DNA of 64,000 nt from Hungatella sp. UBA4396 (GCA_002389905.1 DGRE01000007.1:1-64000), one strand, 5' to 3'. Shown: positions 1-9,660, counted from the first letter of the stretch. Numbers and translations are program-made. The notes: generated by a model from the sequence alone, not told the origin.

Positions 1-68
1 GGGGGAATTTTCGGCTAAAATCGGTTAAATCTATGACGCCATATTCACTGACTTCCCATACAAAGCAC

Positions 69-113
69 AAGCCGCTGTACATCAGGTAATCATCACTTGA
101 TGTACAACGGCTT
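69..113 (+). terminator. Hairpin terminator at left edge
   Basis: A 16-bp stem with one mismatch (69-84 against 98-113) and a 13-base loop is followed by TTTTC on the + strand. It could end a + strand gene lying left of the window and may also stop the minus-strand regulator whose stop codon is just to the right. The first 68 bases show no gene I can support. Confidence 0.6.
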
Positions 114-135
114 GTTTTCATCTTAATTCCACTAT

Positions 136-1584
136 TTACAAATCCATCTCATCCAATTCCTCTCCCATTTCAAAATCAGCCATGGCAAAGCTTCCGGACA
201 TTTCGTCAAGATAACTTTCCCATAAATCCAGACTGAAATCCATTAAAATCATACCATCGCTGTCTACCTCTTTTTTCAAAATATCATTGATCATATTCGT
301 TTCAAAGAAATGGATTTTTTCAGACTCATATTTACTATCAATCATATAGATCAGGCTGAATCCCTTGGAGCACAGGAATGCCGCTTTCGGAAGTTCACTG
401 TTCACTACCTTAATTTTGTCGGAGCTTTGATCATTAATGGAAGTATTAAACCGGGTCAAGTACGAGATTCGTTCTTTGGACGGAAAATCAATAGCACCCA
501 CAAGCGGAACGATGGCCTTGCCGGTGGCACAGAAGCCAAGCATGGCATCAATGGTTACGTAGAAAACAGTCTCCTTATCCAGAATACTTCGGAAAAGGGA
601 CAAAAGGCTTTTTTTCACATACTCCTCACTCTTGGCTTGCTCCAGTTCTTGTTCTGTAATCAAATACCCTATGGATATAAAATTGTATACCGCATCAATC
701 TTCCTGTCAAACAGCTTGGAAAGAAGAGTCGGATCTGCTTTCAGGGCTTCTCTCGCTTCCAGCCCATTATAACTGACCTTCTTAGCCTCTCTCTTCATGA
801 GAGAATTGTAAAATGAGGTCATATACCCCTTGTGAGTGATAAATGTCATAAGAGGGGTCCCATCAATCTGGAAGCTGAAAAGCATGAGGAACCGTCCCTT
901 CAAAAAGAAAAAGGTGCTGTTTATCTCTTTTTTGACCCGCCATAAATTTAAATCAAAACTCTTCTGACAGTTGATAATGGAGGAAAGGACATTGATATCA
1001 TAGTTTTTATCCGCATCATCAACAGCAAGGGGCTCGACAAACTGATTAAGTAGAATATCCTTCTGCCTCTTAGATGTCAGAAGTTTTATTCTGGATAAAA
1101 TATCACCATATGTCTTATCAAACCAGGGCAGTGTGCTGTATAGTTCCATAGGAACCCCTTCTTCCCTGGTAAGGTAGTCTGAAACAAGTATACAAAACAT
1201 ATTCAATATGGTCTTTTTTCCAAGAAAACTGAACTCACTGTCAGGATATCCCAGACTCCCTTTGTTTTCCTCATCAAAATCCTTGTCAAAAGCATATTCA
1301 ATCGCGTAAGAAAGAAACATCTCCAATTCATATTTAGAACTAAAATCATATAGAACCGGAAAAATACGTTCAAGCTTTAAATAACAGAAGTCACCATATA
1401 TAGTTTCAGCAAAATAGCTGGCTGCCAGCTTACTGAAAGCTCTCTTTTCTTTTAAAAACGGAAGCCTTCCCCCTTTTAGAATTTTGCTTAATCCACTTGG
1501 AGTCATATTCATGCTGAGTGCAAAATCTGTCTTTGATGCCTGAGAAATATAGATAAGTTCCTCCAACAACATGCCTGTTTTCAT
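136..1584 (-). CDS. Helix-turn-helix regulator-like protein, 482 aa
   Basis: I do not recognise a named family for the whole protein. Residues about 1-45 look like an XRE/Cro-type helix-turn-helix: the stretch TDFALSMNMTPSGLSKILKGG has the usual turn and recognition-helix pattern. The remaining 430 residues are a mixed alpha/beta body with no signal peptide or membrane segment that I can see. It starts at an ATG behind an AAGAAGG-type ribosome binding site. The gene stands alone, AT-rich, beside a large surface adhesin (3251-8458) and an IS element. I infer a cytoplasmic DNA-binding regulator, possibly of the adhesin, because a motif at its own -35 box recurs upstream of the adhesin gene. The DNA-binding call is fair; the target is a guess. 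Confidence 0.6.
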   Translation of the reverse strand: MKTGMLLEELIYISQASKTDFALSMNMTPSGLSKILKGGRLPFLKEKRAFSKLAASYFAETIYGDFCYLKLERIFPVLYDFSSKYELEMFLSYAIEYAFDKDFDEENKGSLGYPDSEFSFLGKKTILNMFCILVSDYLTREEGVPMELYSTLPWFDKTYGDILSRIKLLTSKRQKDILLNQFVEPLAVDDADKNYDINVLSSIINCQKSFDLNLWRVKKEINSTFFFLKGRFLMLFSFQIDGTPLMTFITHKGYMTSFYNSLMKREAKKVSYNGLEAREALKADPTLLSKLFDRKIDAVYNFISIGYLITEQELEQAKSEEYVKKSLLSLFRSILDKETVFYVTIDAMLGFCATGKAIVPLVGAIDFPSKERISYLTRFNTSINDQSSDKIKVVNSELPKAAFLCSKGFSLIYMIDSKYESEKIHFFETNMINDILKKEVDSDGMILMDFSLDLWESYLDEMSGSFAMADFEMGEELDEMDL

Positions 1585-1618
1585 TTTACATTCGACCTTC
1601 TTTCTCTTTATGGAAATT

Positions 1619-1647
1619 ATTGTAACATTAATTTTTAATTTTGTCTA
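1619..1647 (-). promoter_or_regulatory. Promoter of the HTH regulator gene
   Basis: On the minus strand TAGACA (1642-1647) is followed after 17 bases by TACAAT (1619-1624), about 35 bases before the start codon. The -35 box lies inside GTCTATTTTGT (1643-1653, + strand sense), which is repeated at 8701-8711 upstream of the adhesin gene. Two GTTACAA copies, 33 bases apart on the minus strand, flank the box. Autoregulation is an inference. Confidence 0.55.
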
Positions 1648-1748
1648 TTTTGTTGTAACTTTTTTCATGCCATTTTTTATAATATCCGTCATAAGAAGAG
1701 AAAAGAGGTAAACTGTACCCTTTGTCAAGGACAACAAAAAGAGAGAGT

Positions 1749-1775
1749 CGATTCAGATATTTAACATCTGAATCG
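1749..1775. terminator. Hairpin inside the left end of the IS
   Basis: A perfect 10-bp stem (1749-1758 with 1766-1775) has T-rich sequence on both sides, CTTTTTC on + and CTCTTTTTG on minus. It lies downstream of the transposase genes and probably ends their transcript. Confidence 0.5.
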
Positions 1776-1808
1776 GCTTTTTCAATAAAGTTTTGTACCT
1801 GTTGTCTT

Positions 1809-2659
1809 ATATATGTAGTATTCATCTAGTGCCATCTGCTCTAAATCTCATTGATATCGAAATCGATTATAGTATTCTATATATGAATCTATTTCTTCTT
1901 TTAATTCCGAAAAGTCTCGCACTTATCCAGCCTCAATTCATCTTTCATATGCCCATAAAAAGATTCTTGAGGAGCGTTATCCCAGCAGTTCCCTCGTCTC
2001 GACATAGATTGTATCAGCCCCTGTTTTACAAGTTCTCTTTTTAGTTCAAAACTTGTATACTGCACACCTTGATCTGAATGAAAAAGAGCTTCTTTTACTA
2101 TCTCGTATTCTTTGTTGCTTCTAAGTACATTCAGGGCATTGGTTACTAAAGTTGTTTTCATCTCTTTACTCAAGCAATATGCGGGTATTTGTTTGGTACA
2201 TCCATCCTTTATAGTAGAGAGATAAGCACTTTCACCTCGCCCATAATAAAGATAGGTAATATCTGTTAAAAGCACCTTGCCTGGTACTCCTTGATTAAAA
2301 TTTCGATCTAATATATTTTTTACAGTATAACTTTTTAATGCCTTACCTATTTTAGTATAGGAATTAGGTTTTCGAATTGAGCACTTAAGATTGAATTTTT
2401 TCATAAATCTTCTGATCTTTTTTAGATTCATAAGCACATCGTATTGTCGGAATAATACCATTTTGATTCCTCGTACTCCTTTATATCTGTTTTTGAACGT
2501 ATATGCATTCAAAAGCAATTGGTAGTCCTGCTTATCCTGCCGCTCCCGCTTCTTACGTTTCTCTTCTTGATTTAAACACGAGTAATAACCAGAACGTGAG
2601 ACACTGGCAATACCGCACATTCTGCTTACAGTAAGTGGACTTCGAGATTTTTTGCACAT
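1809..2659 (-). pseudogene. IS3-family transposase orfB, frameshifted
   Basis: This is the catalytic DDE integrase subunit of an IS3-type (IS150-like) element. An open frame of 252 codons (2659-1901) contains the first two acidic residues in TDITYLYYG and HSDQGVQYTS, and the Glu in APQESFYGHMK. It then ends early at TAA 1901-1903. The expected C-terminus continues in another frame from about 1914, as FSELKEEIDSYIEYYNRFRYQ, then hits TGA at 1848-1850 where the family normally has Trp, and then resumes as DLEQMALDEY. One frameshift and one nonsense change therefore remove the C-terminal end. The family fuses orfA to orfB by -1 frameshifting; orfB here has its own in-frame ATG 54 bases after orfA stops. 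The element is probably immobile on its own. Confidence 0.8.
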
Positions 2660-2712
2660 CTTATTTATGATTTTGTATTTTTCAAATGCCTTTATTTTTT
2701 GCGTGGCATCAT

Positions 2713-3141
2713 CTACCTTTCTAAGCGCTCTAGTTTCCGCAGGAATAAGTTTTCCTGCCGTAAATAGGCGTTTTGTTGTCTTAGATATTCCAGTTCATCC
2801 ATCGTACTTATTTCGGAGTAACTGGATTTCTTTCGATCCGAATTCCTTTTCTTTTGATCAATGACTCCACCTGGCCGGTTTTCTTTACGACGCCAGCGAG
2901 AAGATGCTTTATCAATGCGTCCCTGTCCTATCATTTCTTGATCAAAACCTGCTTCAGTAAAGATTTGAAGTGGAGGTTTTCCATTAGAATACTCGGAGAG
3001 AAAATGTAGTTTAAAATAATCCGTATAGTTAATTTGTTTAGCTGTAACACTTTGTACATTTGGATTACGAGATAGAATCTCAATTTCAATATCTGTAAAA
3101 TCCTTATTTTTTGCTGGATTTCTTAATCTTTTAGCGCCCAA
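2713..3141 (-). CDS. IS3-family orfA, helix-turn-helix protein
   Basis: The 142-residue orfA product would bind the IS ends. The C-terminal third has a leucine-zipper-like heptad pattern (MDELEYLRQQNAYLRQENLFLRK), which is usual for IS3 OrfA. The middle contains a WRRKENRPGG-type basic stretch. The start is a TTG codon eight bases after AGGAGG. The gene is open throughout, unlike its partner orfB just downstream. Family membership is inferred from the layout, the zipper and the adjacent DDE protein. Confidence 0.7.
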   Translation of the reverse strand: MGAKRLRNPAKNKDFTDIEIEILSRNPNVQSVTAKQINYTDYFKLHFLSEYSNGKPPLQIFTEAGFDQEMIGQGRIDKASSRWRRKENRPGGVIDQKKRNSDRKKSSYSEISTMDELEYLRQQNAYLRQENLFLRKLERLER

Positions 3142-3186
3142 TATAATGCCCTCCTTTGTTTATATAACTTTATTATACAAAAAACA

Positions 3187-3233
3187 CCCTGATAGTTAAG
3201 CACAGCCTCTTTTTCTGTGTCTTACTATCAGGG
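3187..3233. terminator. Palindrome at the IS right end, possible terminator
   Basis: CCCTGATAGT at 3187-3196 pairs with the complement of 3224-3233, and the stem continues through CACAG/CTGTG after a four-base mismatch. It lies inside the right terminus of the IS and just after the adhesin stop, so it may now serve as the adhesin terminator. Confidence 0.45.
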
Positions 3234-3250
3234 TACAGTTTATTTAAATT

Positions 3251-6200
3251 TTATTCCCCAGAACGCTTTCTCTTCAGAACACTTATAGGAACTACCATAC
3301 CAAAAATAATGGTAATGGAAAGCAAGCCGAAAATAACAGCACTTCTGGATATATCATCGCCTGTCTTTGGCAATCCACCAAGAGGCACAAGCATTCCATT
3401 AGGACCTACCATATAACCTAGAGGTACTTGCCCAAAGATATCATATATCTGCTGAGGTGTGTAGTAATTGCCATCTGGCCCTTGCAAATAACTCTGCGGT
3501 ACTTCACCAGGATTTACTGGCTCTTGTAGTGTTGGTGGTACTGGCTCAGTTGGAGGAGTCGGAGTTGGATTTGTGGGTGGTTTAGGACCGCCGCCATTTC
3601 CACCGCCGCCGCCAGATGGAGCATGTGCATCTTTCATAACAATCAGTTCAGCCGTTTTTCCATCCTCAACAACAAAAGTAATCTTTTCGGCTATGAGATA
3701 ACCATAAGGAGCCGCTACTTCAACCAATTCATAAGTTCCATCCTCCAGTCTCTTTACTATATGAGGGGTCTTTCCAGAAAACCACTCTTCTCTCATTACC
3801 CCATCTTTCCATATCTGAAGTTTCGCTCCAGGAAGTTCCTTTCCAGTCACCATATCCGTCTTGGAAATAGGAATTTCTACCGGATTATCATACATAACAA
3901 CCGGTTCAGACACCTTTCCGCCTTTTACTTCAAAAGTAACTGTTTCGGCTAAATGATATCCAGCAGGAGCTTTTATCTCAACCAACTGGTAAATACCATC
4001 TTCCAATCTTGATTCTACATGAGGCACGTTCTTTGATATCCATTGATTGCGCATCTTCCCATCTTTCCATAACTGGAGAGTTGCTCCCGGAAGTTCCTCT
4101 GTCTTTCCAAATTCCTTTTTAGAAATGCTAACTTTCACCGGCTTATCACGCATAATAACTGTTTTATCCGGTTTTCCATTTTCCATTTTAAAAGTAATTT
4201 TTTCAGCTAAATGATATCCGGCAGGAGCTTTTATCTCAATCAGCTCATACTCTCCGTCCGGCAGATGCGGAATGACGTGAGACGTCTCTCCTGATTCCCA
4301 GCCATCTATCTTTACCCCACCTTTCCGTAACTCAAGGAGAGCTCCAGAAAGCGGAAGTACCGTATCATCATCCAGCTTGGAAATGATCATTTCTGCTTCA
4401 CGGCTGTTATACATAACAATTTCCTGAGCAGAAAAAGGGTTACCCTCTGAATCAACAACTTTGCCGCCTATAACCGCAAACTCGATATCGTCTGCTTTAA
4501 CGTATCCGTTTGGAGCCTCTGTTTCCTGTAGTATGTAATCTCCATCATCCAGGTTATCAAAAGGTTTTTTTACTCCAGAGTCCCAATTTTCTATTACCGT
4601 TCCATCTTTTTTCCTTAACTGAAGCTTTGCTCCGGAAAATTCCATATCGCTTGAATCACGCTTAGAAATGGTAATCCGATTTTTTAAATTTGTGACAGAT
4701 GCTATACTTCCGCCCGATGCAATCACTCCAGCTTCGCCTCCATAAGTTACTCTGTATCCTGCCGAAGATGAAACAGTCTCTTTTACCGTATACCCACCTA
4801 AGGGAAGATTATTAATAGTAATATTATGACCAGCTTTTAAAGTAACTGATGCTGTGTCATGGTCAAAAGCTATATTCCCTTCCGTGCTTGGATAGTTCCT
4901 GGTTCCTGCCCCTGTAACAGTTACATCGAAAGTAAAACTTTTTTCATCCTCACCAGGGATGTTGCTATCGATGATTTTTTTAATCGTTAAACTTCCTCTG
5001 GTGTCATTCTTAAAGTTTGCTACTGACAAGTTATTGCCTGGGGTTCCATCAATCAATGTAGTGATGATCATACCATTTTTTTGAACAGTAACTGTATAAC
5101 TCGTTTTATCTAATAAATACTCGCCATCTGGCTGAACCGTTTCTCTAAGAACATATGTGCCTTCAGGTATACCCTTCAGTGTAACCTTGCCGTCGGCCTT
5201 GCTCTTACCTTTACGAATCTCTACTGTTTCATTTGCATTGTAAAGTGTAAACTCAACATCAGGAAGATTCATGCCGCTCTCCCCGGTTTTATGAATGATC
5301 ACAAAACCATTGCGCTGAAATGTAGAATCACTGTCTAACTTGACAACGGTATAATTCCGTCCATTACTCTCTAACTGATCCTCCCCAGATAGCAGCTTGG
5401 CTGTATTATTTAATGTATCGCCGACAGGTCCAGTAACATCTGTAACATACGACAATTGATATGCTACACTGTTATCAGGTATTATAAAAGTCAAGTCTCT
5501 GTTATTATAAAATATATTTTCGTTTAGTGTAAGAAGAACCTCGGCACCTATTGCATATGTCCCATCTTGATTCAAATTCATTATATTGACTTTGATATTA
5601 GCTGTACCATTATCTTCTAATATCAGCACACCATTCTGGTCAGTACGTAAATCCAAACCATCTGGTAAATGATCCACTATTTTTCTTTGCCCGGAATATG
5701 ACAAGCCATATGGTTTATAGTTCACAATCCATGTGATTTCACCATTACGAGGATTATTCACCTTGGCTTCTTCCTTATCAAATACTGTACTTGAAATGGA
5801 TACGTCCTTATATGGCTTATACTCAGGTACATCTGGATTCCACTTTTCAGTTGATAATGTCAGTTGGTTTCTTTCAACTCTGCTTTGAGTCGCATAAAAA
5901 TAGTCTTTGATTTTCTCCTCATTAGGTTTCGCTTTTATCAGAATTATATAAGATTCCTTTAAATCATCAAAAGTAAAAGTTACTTCTTGCGGAGATTTAG
6001 CGGTATCAAAACTAGCTGTTACTGCAGAATCTATTGCAACACCTGTTACAAGGTTTGTCGCGCTAAATGGATTAGAGTTTGATTGTGCTTTAAAGATTAA
6101 GAAATTATTACCAGGTGTAATATCTGTGAATTCCCACCCCTTCGGTAATACATCTGTCACAAAAACTTTACCAAATTCCTCTCCTGCTTTATTCTTACTG

Positions 6201-8458
6201 CCAGACAAATCCATACCATCAACATTGACATTTAAGCGGTAAATCACTGACTTATCTACGTAATTAAAACCGCTATTACCTGATGCAATCTTATTGGCAT
6301 TCGTTACGCTTGAAGGATCATCAAAAGCATCTACCGCAAGTATCTGTTTAGATAAAATTTTACTGTTATATCTTGGATCAGCAGATGCTTGCGTAATATA
6401 TGTAGAACCACTGAATAATGAAGCTACATTTTCTATCTTGGCAGCATTAGTACTTTTATTACTTGCAAATATAGACGAATTTAAAACTTCGGTTTTAAAG
6501 TTGATAGTACTCTTACTATTTTTAGGCAAATTACTAAATTCCAGCAGTTCTGCAACAGTTTCCGTTCCACTTTTTATTTCATACTTAGCGAGCGTAATGC
6601 TACCGTTAGTGGGAGTACCAAAAAGCTTTTGATTATATTTAGGCGTTATCCTGGCCTTATCTACATCAGAAATATTAGTCCACACACCATCAGTAGGCCA
6701 ACCGGAAAGAGTGGAGTCCGTAATATCAAAGCCACTCTCACCATAAACCAGAAGATCATATACTTTAAGGTTATCAAGTCCGACTTGATTTCTAGGATCT
6801 ACGGTAACAGTCCAGTCAACTGTTTTATTTTTAGGATCTGGTGTACCAGTCTTCGTCATAAGTGTATATCCTATTTGAACCCCAACACCTTTATCAATTC
6901 TTATACCGTTTTCATTACCAATATCCGGCAGATCAGTCCAATTAATCCAAGCAAAGTTCGTATAAGTTTGAGTTCCTGTTGAAATACTCGTGTCGGTAAC
7001 CTTGGTTTCAATTACTAATCTTATTTTGGAATCAATATCACCAATATTATATTTCTGCTGTGCATCAGGGTCAATAGTAATTTCAGTCTCCCAGTCAGTT
7101 CCATTCCATTTCTGCCAATATGATGATGTACGCTCAAGTCCCTCAGGCAACTCGTCAGTAATGACAACTCCGTCGAGCTCTGCACCCACATCATTAGCTT
7201 CAATATACCATGTAATTGTACGATTTGTATTGGTATAATCACCTCCACTTTCCTCGTTTTTTTCAAACGATTTTGAAATCCACTTTGGAGGATTGACTTC
7301 TGCAGTAGCAGTATTACTTGTATAAACAAGAGTATCATTCTCTGGTTCATAAAGACCAACTTTATTGTCTACATCTTGCTTAGAACTTGCATAATAATCA
7401 GTATCAAGAATAGAGGTTTTAAAAGAAATTGTTTCAGGGCTCATTGTGCTAGGAGGAAATGTATATTCCAATTCCATTGTACCAGCATCAAAGCTAAAGT
7501 TGTCGTCTGATGGAATCCCTTTTTTAAACGCTCCAACCCCGCTTAAATCATCTTTAATTTTATATCCCGCTAAGGAAACATTATTTCCTTGTTTTGTTGC
7601 CCTAACCTTTACAGTCCAAGTAATTTCCTTATTAGCAAGGTTTACCTCCCCAACCTCTTTTTCAACTTCATATTCCGTATCAGCTTCTGGTACATGTATT
7701 TTAAATGTCTTATCCAGAATTGCTATCTCAACATCTTTTTCCTCACCATCATCCTCGCCGTCATTAAAGTATAGCTCTGCATTGAATGTACACTTTACAT
7801 TCGAAGTTCCCAATCCAAAAACACTTTGGTCACCATCAAAGACAACCTTTGCATATACTTGTCCATCATCCTCAAGTAAGGTAAGAGTGGCAACAGGTAC
7901 TCCTTCAAATTTCAAAATCTGAGGGGATGAACCACTTATTAAGTTAAATAATCCCTTGTCACCCAATGGAATCATGGCTTCATCATTCCACTGAACACCT
8001 TCTCCTTCGTTAACATCATCATCACCGTCAACTGGAACCCGAAAGGAAACTGTTATTGAAAGCGGCTTTTTTCTATCTATCGTCCCGTCTTCATCAATTG
8101 GGTTACCATCTTGCTCCAGTATTATTTCCATAGTTTCAAGCTTTTCTGTAACATCACTGCTGCTAAAAGCCCCAAGTGGGAGTGCCAGCGGCTCTACCTT
8201 TCGTTTTGCATTATTGCTGCTGGCAAGCATTTCATCATTATTAAAGTTTTTAGATGAATCATCTTTCCGTTTTGCATTACTGCTACTGGCAAGCATTTCA
8301 TCATCGGACGGCTCTTCCGCATCATGTTTGCTATCAATCTCTAAAACAGATTCTGCTTGGCTATTACTTTCAGCCCATACATCATTGAGCGGAGAAAGCA
8401 CATTCAGAACCAACAGCAGAGCCAACAGCCCACTTATTAAGCGTTTTTTACCTTTCAA
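3251..8458 (-). CDS. LPXTG-anchored adhesin with SpaA/CnaB repeats, 1735 aa
   Basis: This is a very large cell-wall-anchored surface protein. Residues 1-29 form a signal peptide (basic start, then LLALLLVLNVL). A motif, DEMLASS(S/N)NAKRK, occurs twice at residues 53-65 and 75-87. Long repeated beta-sandwich domains follow, of the kind that build pilin or adhesin stalks (VFVTDVLPKGWEF, VVITDELPEGLE). The C-terminal third has at least four SpaA/CnaB-like units, each with an ISK start and an E-x-x-AP-x-GY end, the residues used for Lys-Asn/Asp isopeptide bonds. A Gly- and Pro-rich spacer precedes LPKTGD (about 1696-1701), a hydrophobic segment and a KRKR tail, the sortase signal. The start is a TTG eight bases after AGGAGG; the ATG in between reads into a stop after five codons. 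No sortase is in the window. It is a paralogue of the gene at 10527. The ligand is unknown. Confidence 0.9.
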   Translation of the reverse strand: MKGKKRLISGLLALLLVLNVLSPLNDVWAESNSQAESVLEIDSKHDAEEPSDDEMLASSSNAKRKDDSSKNFNNDEMLASSNNAKRKVEPLALPLGAFSSSDVTEKLETMEIILEQDGNPIDEDGTIDRKKPLSITVSFRVPVDGDDDVNEGEGVQWNDEAMIPLGDKGLFNLISGSSPQILKFEGVPVATLTLLEDDGQVYAKVVFDGDQSVFGLGTSNVKCTFNAELYFNDGEDDGEEKDVEIAILDKTFKIHVPEADTEYEVEKEVGEVNLANKEITWTVKVRATKQGNNVSLAGYKIKDDLSGVGAFKKGIPSDDNFSFDAGTMELEYTFPPSTMSPETISFKTSILDTDYYASSKQDVDNKVGLYEPENDTLVYTSNTATAEVNPPKWISKSFEKNEESGGDYTNTNRTITWYIEANDVGAELDGVVITDELPEGLERTSSYWQKWNGTDWETEITIDPDAQQKYNIGDIDSKIRLVIETKVTDTSISTGTQTYTNFAWINWTDLPDIGNENGIRIDKGVGVQIGYTLMTKTGTPDPKNKTVDWTVTVDPRNQVGLDNLKVYDLLVYGESGFDITDSTLSGWPTDGVWTNISDVDKARITPKYNQKLFGTPTNGSITLAKYEIKSGTETVAELLEFSNLPKNSKSTINFKTEVLNSSIFASNKSTNAAKIENVASLFSGSTYITQASADPRYNSKILSKQILAVDAFDDPSSVTNANKIASGNSGFNYVDKSVIYRLNVNVDGMDLSGSKNKAGEEFGKVFVTDVLPKGWEFTDITPGNNFLIFKAQSNSNPFSATNLVTGVAIDSAVTASFDTAKSPQEVTFTFDDLKESYIILIKAKPNEEKIKDYFYATQSRVERNQLTLSTEKWNPDVPEYKPYKDVSISSTVFDKEEAKVNNPRNGEITWIVNYKPYGLSYSGQRKIVDHLPDGLDLRTDQNGVLILEDNGTANIKVNIMNLNQDGTYAIGAEVLLTLNENIFYNNRDLTFIIPDNSVAYQLSYVTDVTGPVGDTLNNTAKLLSGEDQLESNGRNYTVVKLDSDSTFQRNGFVIIHKTGESGMNLPDVEFTLYNANETVEIRKGKSKADGKVTLKGIPEGTYVLRETVQPDGEYLLDKTSYTVTVQKNGMIITTLIDGTPGNNLSVANFKNDTRGSLTIKKIIDSNIPGEDEKSFTFDVTVTGAGTRNYPSTEGNIAFDHDTASVTLKAGHNITINNLPLGGYTVKETVSSSAGYRVTYGGEAGVIASGGSIASVTNLKNRITISKRDSSDMEFSGAKLQLRKKDGTVIENWDSGVKKPFDNLDDGDYILQETEAPNGYVKADDIEFAVIGGKVVDSEGNPFSAQEIVMYNSREAEMIISKLDDDTVLPLSGALLELRKGGVKIDGWESGETSHVIPHLPDGEYELIEIKAPAGYHLAEKITFKMENGKPDKTVIMRDKPVKVSISKKEFGKTEELPGATLQLWKDGKMRNQWISKNVPHVESRLEDGIYQLVEIKAPAGYHLAETVTFEVKGGKVSEPVVMYDNPVEIPISKTDMVTGKELPGAKLQIWKDGVMREEWFSGKTPHIVKRLEDGTYELVEVAAPYGYLIAEKITFVVEDGKTAELIVMKDAHAPSGGGGGNGGGPKPPTNPTPTPPTEPVPPTLQEPVNPGEVPQSYLQGPDGNYYTPQQIYDIFGQVPLGYMVGPNGMLVPLGGLPKTGDDISRSAVIFGLLSITIIFGMVVPISVLKRKRSGE

Positions 8459-8693
8459 TCCTCATACCTCCTCTTATCAAGACCGTTCTTCCAATTTCAA
8501 ACATATATCTGAAGATTACGGTTTTATATTTATAGTAATTCCTTTACTGATCCTATTTCAATGCAAGGAATCCTGCAAAGATTATATAAAGAAATTCTAT
8601 TTTGTGCTTGAAACTTTTCTAAAAAACTTGTCTGGAATATACCTTAAAAGTAAAATTATGTTTCACTTTTTTCTAAAATAAGAAAAATCAAAA

Positions 8694-8710
8694 CAAAATA
8701 GTCTATTTTG
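8694..8710. promoter_or_regulatory. 17-bp palindrome upstream of the adhesin gene
   Basis: CAAAATAG-T-CTATTTTG is a perfect palindrome about 240 bp before the adhesin start codon. Its right half extends to GTCTATTTTGT, identical to 1643-1653 at the promoter of the HTH regulator. It may be an operator, but the area is very AT-rich, so chance is possible. Confidence 0.35.
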
Positions 8711-8816
8711 TATTAATCAGTATCAAAAAACAATTAAATTATTCATTTTTAAACAGCATATAACCATTCTATATTTTTCCATCTCTTTTTTAAAAAAACT
8801 TTTTTTCAGAATTGAT

Positions 8817-8845
8817 TTGAATTTGGAAAGAGAATTGATTATAAT
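8817..8845 (+). promoter_or_regulatory. Promoter, first copy of duplicated antitoxin-type promoter
   Basis: TTGAAT (8817-8822) and TATAAT (8840-8845) are 17 bases apart. The surrounding block 8802-8861 is about 92 percent identical to 9611-9671, which drives an antitoxin-like RNA. No protein gene follows on this strand. Confidence 0.7.
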
Positions 8846-8851
8846 AGAAAT

Positions 8852-8968
8852 GTAAAGAAAGGGGATATCGCAAAAATAGCTGATTTATAGTTATTGAGCG
8901 GCACCTTTCCTTTTTCAGAAAGAATCAGGGTAAAAATCCTTTTGTGTGGATTCTAACCCTGACTTTTT
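8852..8968 (+). ncRNA. Possible orphan antitoxin-like small RNA
   Basis: A strong promoter ends at 8845, and about 75 bases downstream a hairpin (8925-8962, TCAGGGT against ACCCTGA, with a second ATCC/GGAT pairing inside) is followed by five T residues. This would make a small RNA of roughly 115 bases. Its expected partner, a toxin gene on the minus strand around 8970-9070, is absent, and that position is taken by the tail of an IS1182 remnant. It could be a relic or a still-expressed RNA. Confidence 0.45.
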
Positions 8969-9005
8969 GCGTACCTTAATAAATCCTTTCTTTCTGGCCA
9001 CTTTT

Positions 9006-9588
9006 TTATGCCATTTTTAATTCGAATAAATGACTTTTTAGCCTTTCATTCTGGATTTTTCCATGTAGTTTATTGATGTTATAACACAGACACAGCAATA
9101 GAATCTCCAGTTTTACTTTGATTTTTCCTCACAATAGAAATCTTTGGAATTCATAATCGCATTTCAACACTCCAAATACGCCTTCTACCTGCATCGAACG
9201 ATTCATTTGATAAAGAATTCCTCGCTCACTTGCGATGTTTTCATGGGATTTTTGGCGTTTCTATATGAACTTCTTTGATACATATAGCCGCTTGTTTCCC
9301 CTGGCCTTTGTACACTTATCTTTTTTCAAGCAGTTACTGCAATCCTCACATTTGTATACCGTCACTTTGGATTCATAACCGTTTTTACTCATTTGTTTCT
9401 TTTCATACAAGGCTTTCAGCTTCCGGCCTTCATGACAAATATAGGTATCGGTTTCTTCCTCATATCCCATATTTTCCCGTTTGCTGATATCCTTCTTAAA
9501 GCTTCTCTTTTTCCATCTTTCATATACCTGTGGTTTTATATAATAAGTCTGCTGGTTCTCATCTAAGGGTCCGGTTTCATATTAAGCT
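9006..9588 (-). pseudogene. IS1182-family transposase, C-terminal remnant
   Basis: Reading on the minus strand from about 9588, an open stretch without a start codon gives YIKPQVYERWKKRSFKKDIS, then a Cys-rich segment (CEDCSNCLKKDKC, near 9325), the zinc-ribbon-like part of IS1182 transposases. It stops near 9261. The C-terminal end goes on in another frame (MNRSMQVEGVFGVLKCDYEF, then a TGA, then LCYNINKLHGKIQ) to TAA at 9006-9008. The N-terminal two thirds, including most of the catalytic part, are missing. The copy is dead. It lies between the two copies of an antitoxin-type promoter. Confidence 0.75.
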
Positions 9589-9625
9589 AATTTACAACAT
9601 CAATTCCTTCTTTTTCAGAGATGAT

Positions 9626-9654
9626 TTGAATTTGGAAAAAGAATTGTTTATAAT
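9626..9654 (+). promoter_or_regulatory. Promoter of antitoxin RNA, second copy
   Basis: TTGAAT (9626-9631) and TATAAT (9649-9654) are separated by 17 bases. They lie in the 61-bp direct repeat shared with 8802-8861. Transcription would run + strand toward a toxin gene on the opposite strand, the usual geometry of a type I module. Confidence 0.75.
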
Positions 9655-9660
9655 AGAAAT

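Larger units (their letters stand above)
1711..3240 (-). mobile_element. Decayed IS3-family insertion sequence
   Basis: The element is about 1.53 kb. Its ends are inverted: TAAACTGTACCCT at 1709-1721 matches the reverse complement of 3230-3242. If the usual IS3 TG...CA ends are used, the borders are 1714 and 3237. It holds orfA (2713-3141) and a broken orfB, both on the minus strand. No direct target duplication is visible, because the bases just outside are part of the inverted match. The right end lies only 10 bp beyond the adhesin stop codon. Confidence 0.75.

Noticed and set aside
310..816. 168-codon + strand frame
   Set aside because: Antisense to the HTH regulator, which has a better start, promoter and helix-turn-helix.
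1701..3250. Target-site duplication of the IS3 element
   Set aside because: The bases outside TGTACCCT/AGGGTACA are inverted, not direct, repeats, so no duplication can be claimed.
8869..8992. Short + strand frame reading VIERHLSFFRKNQGKNPFVW
   Set aside because: It coincides with the terminator hairpin and has no ribosome binding site; the RNA structure explains the sequence better.
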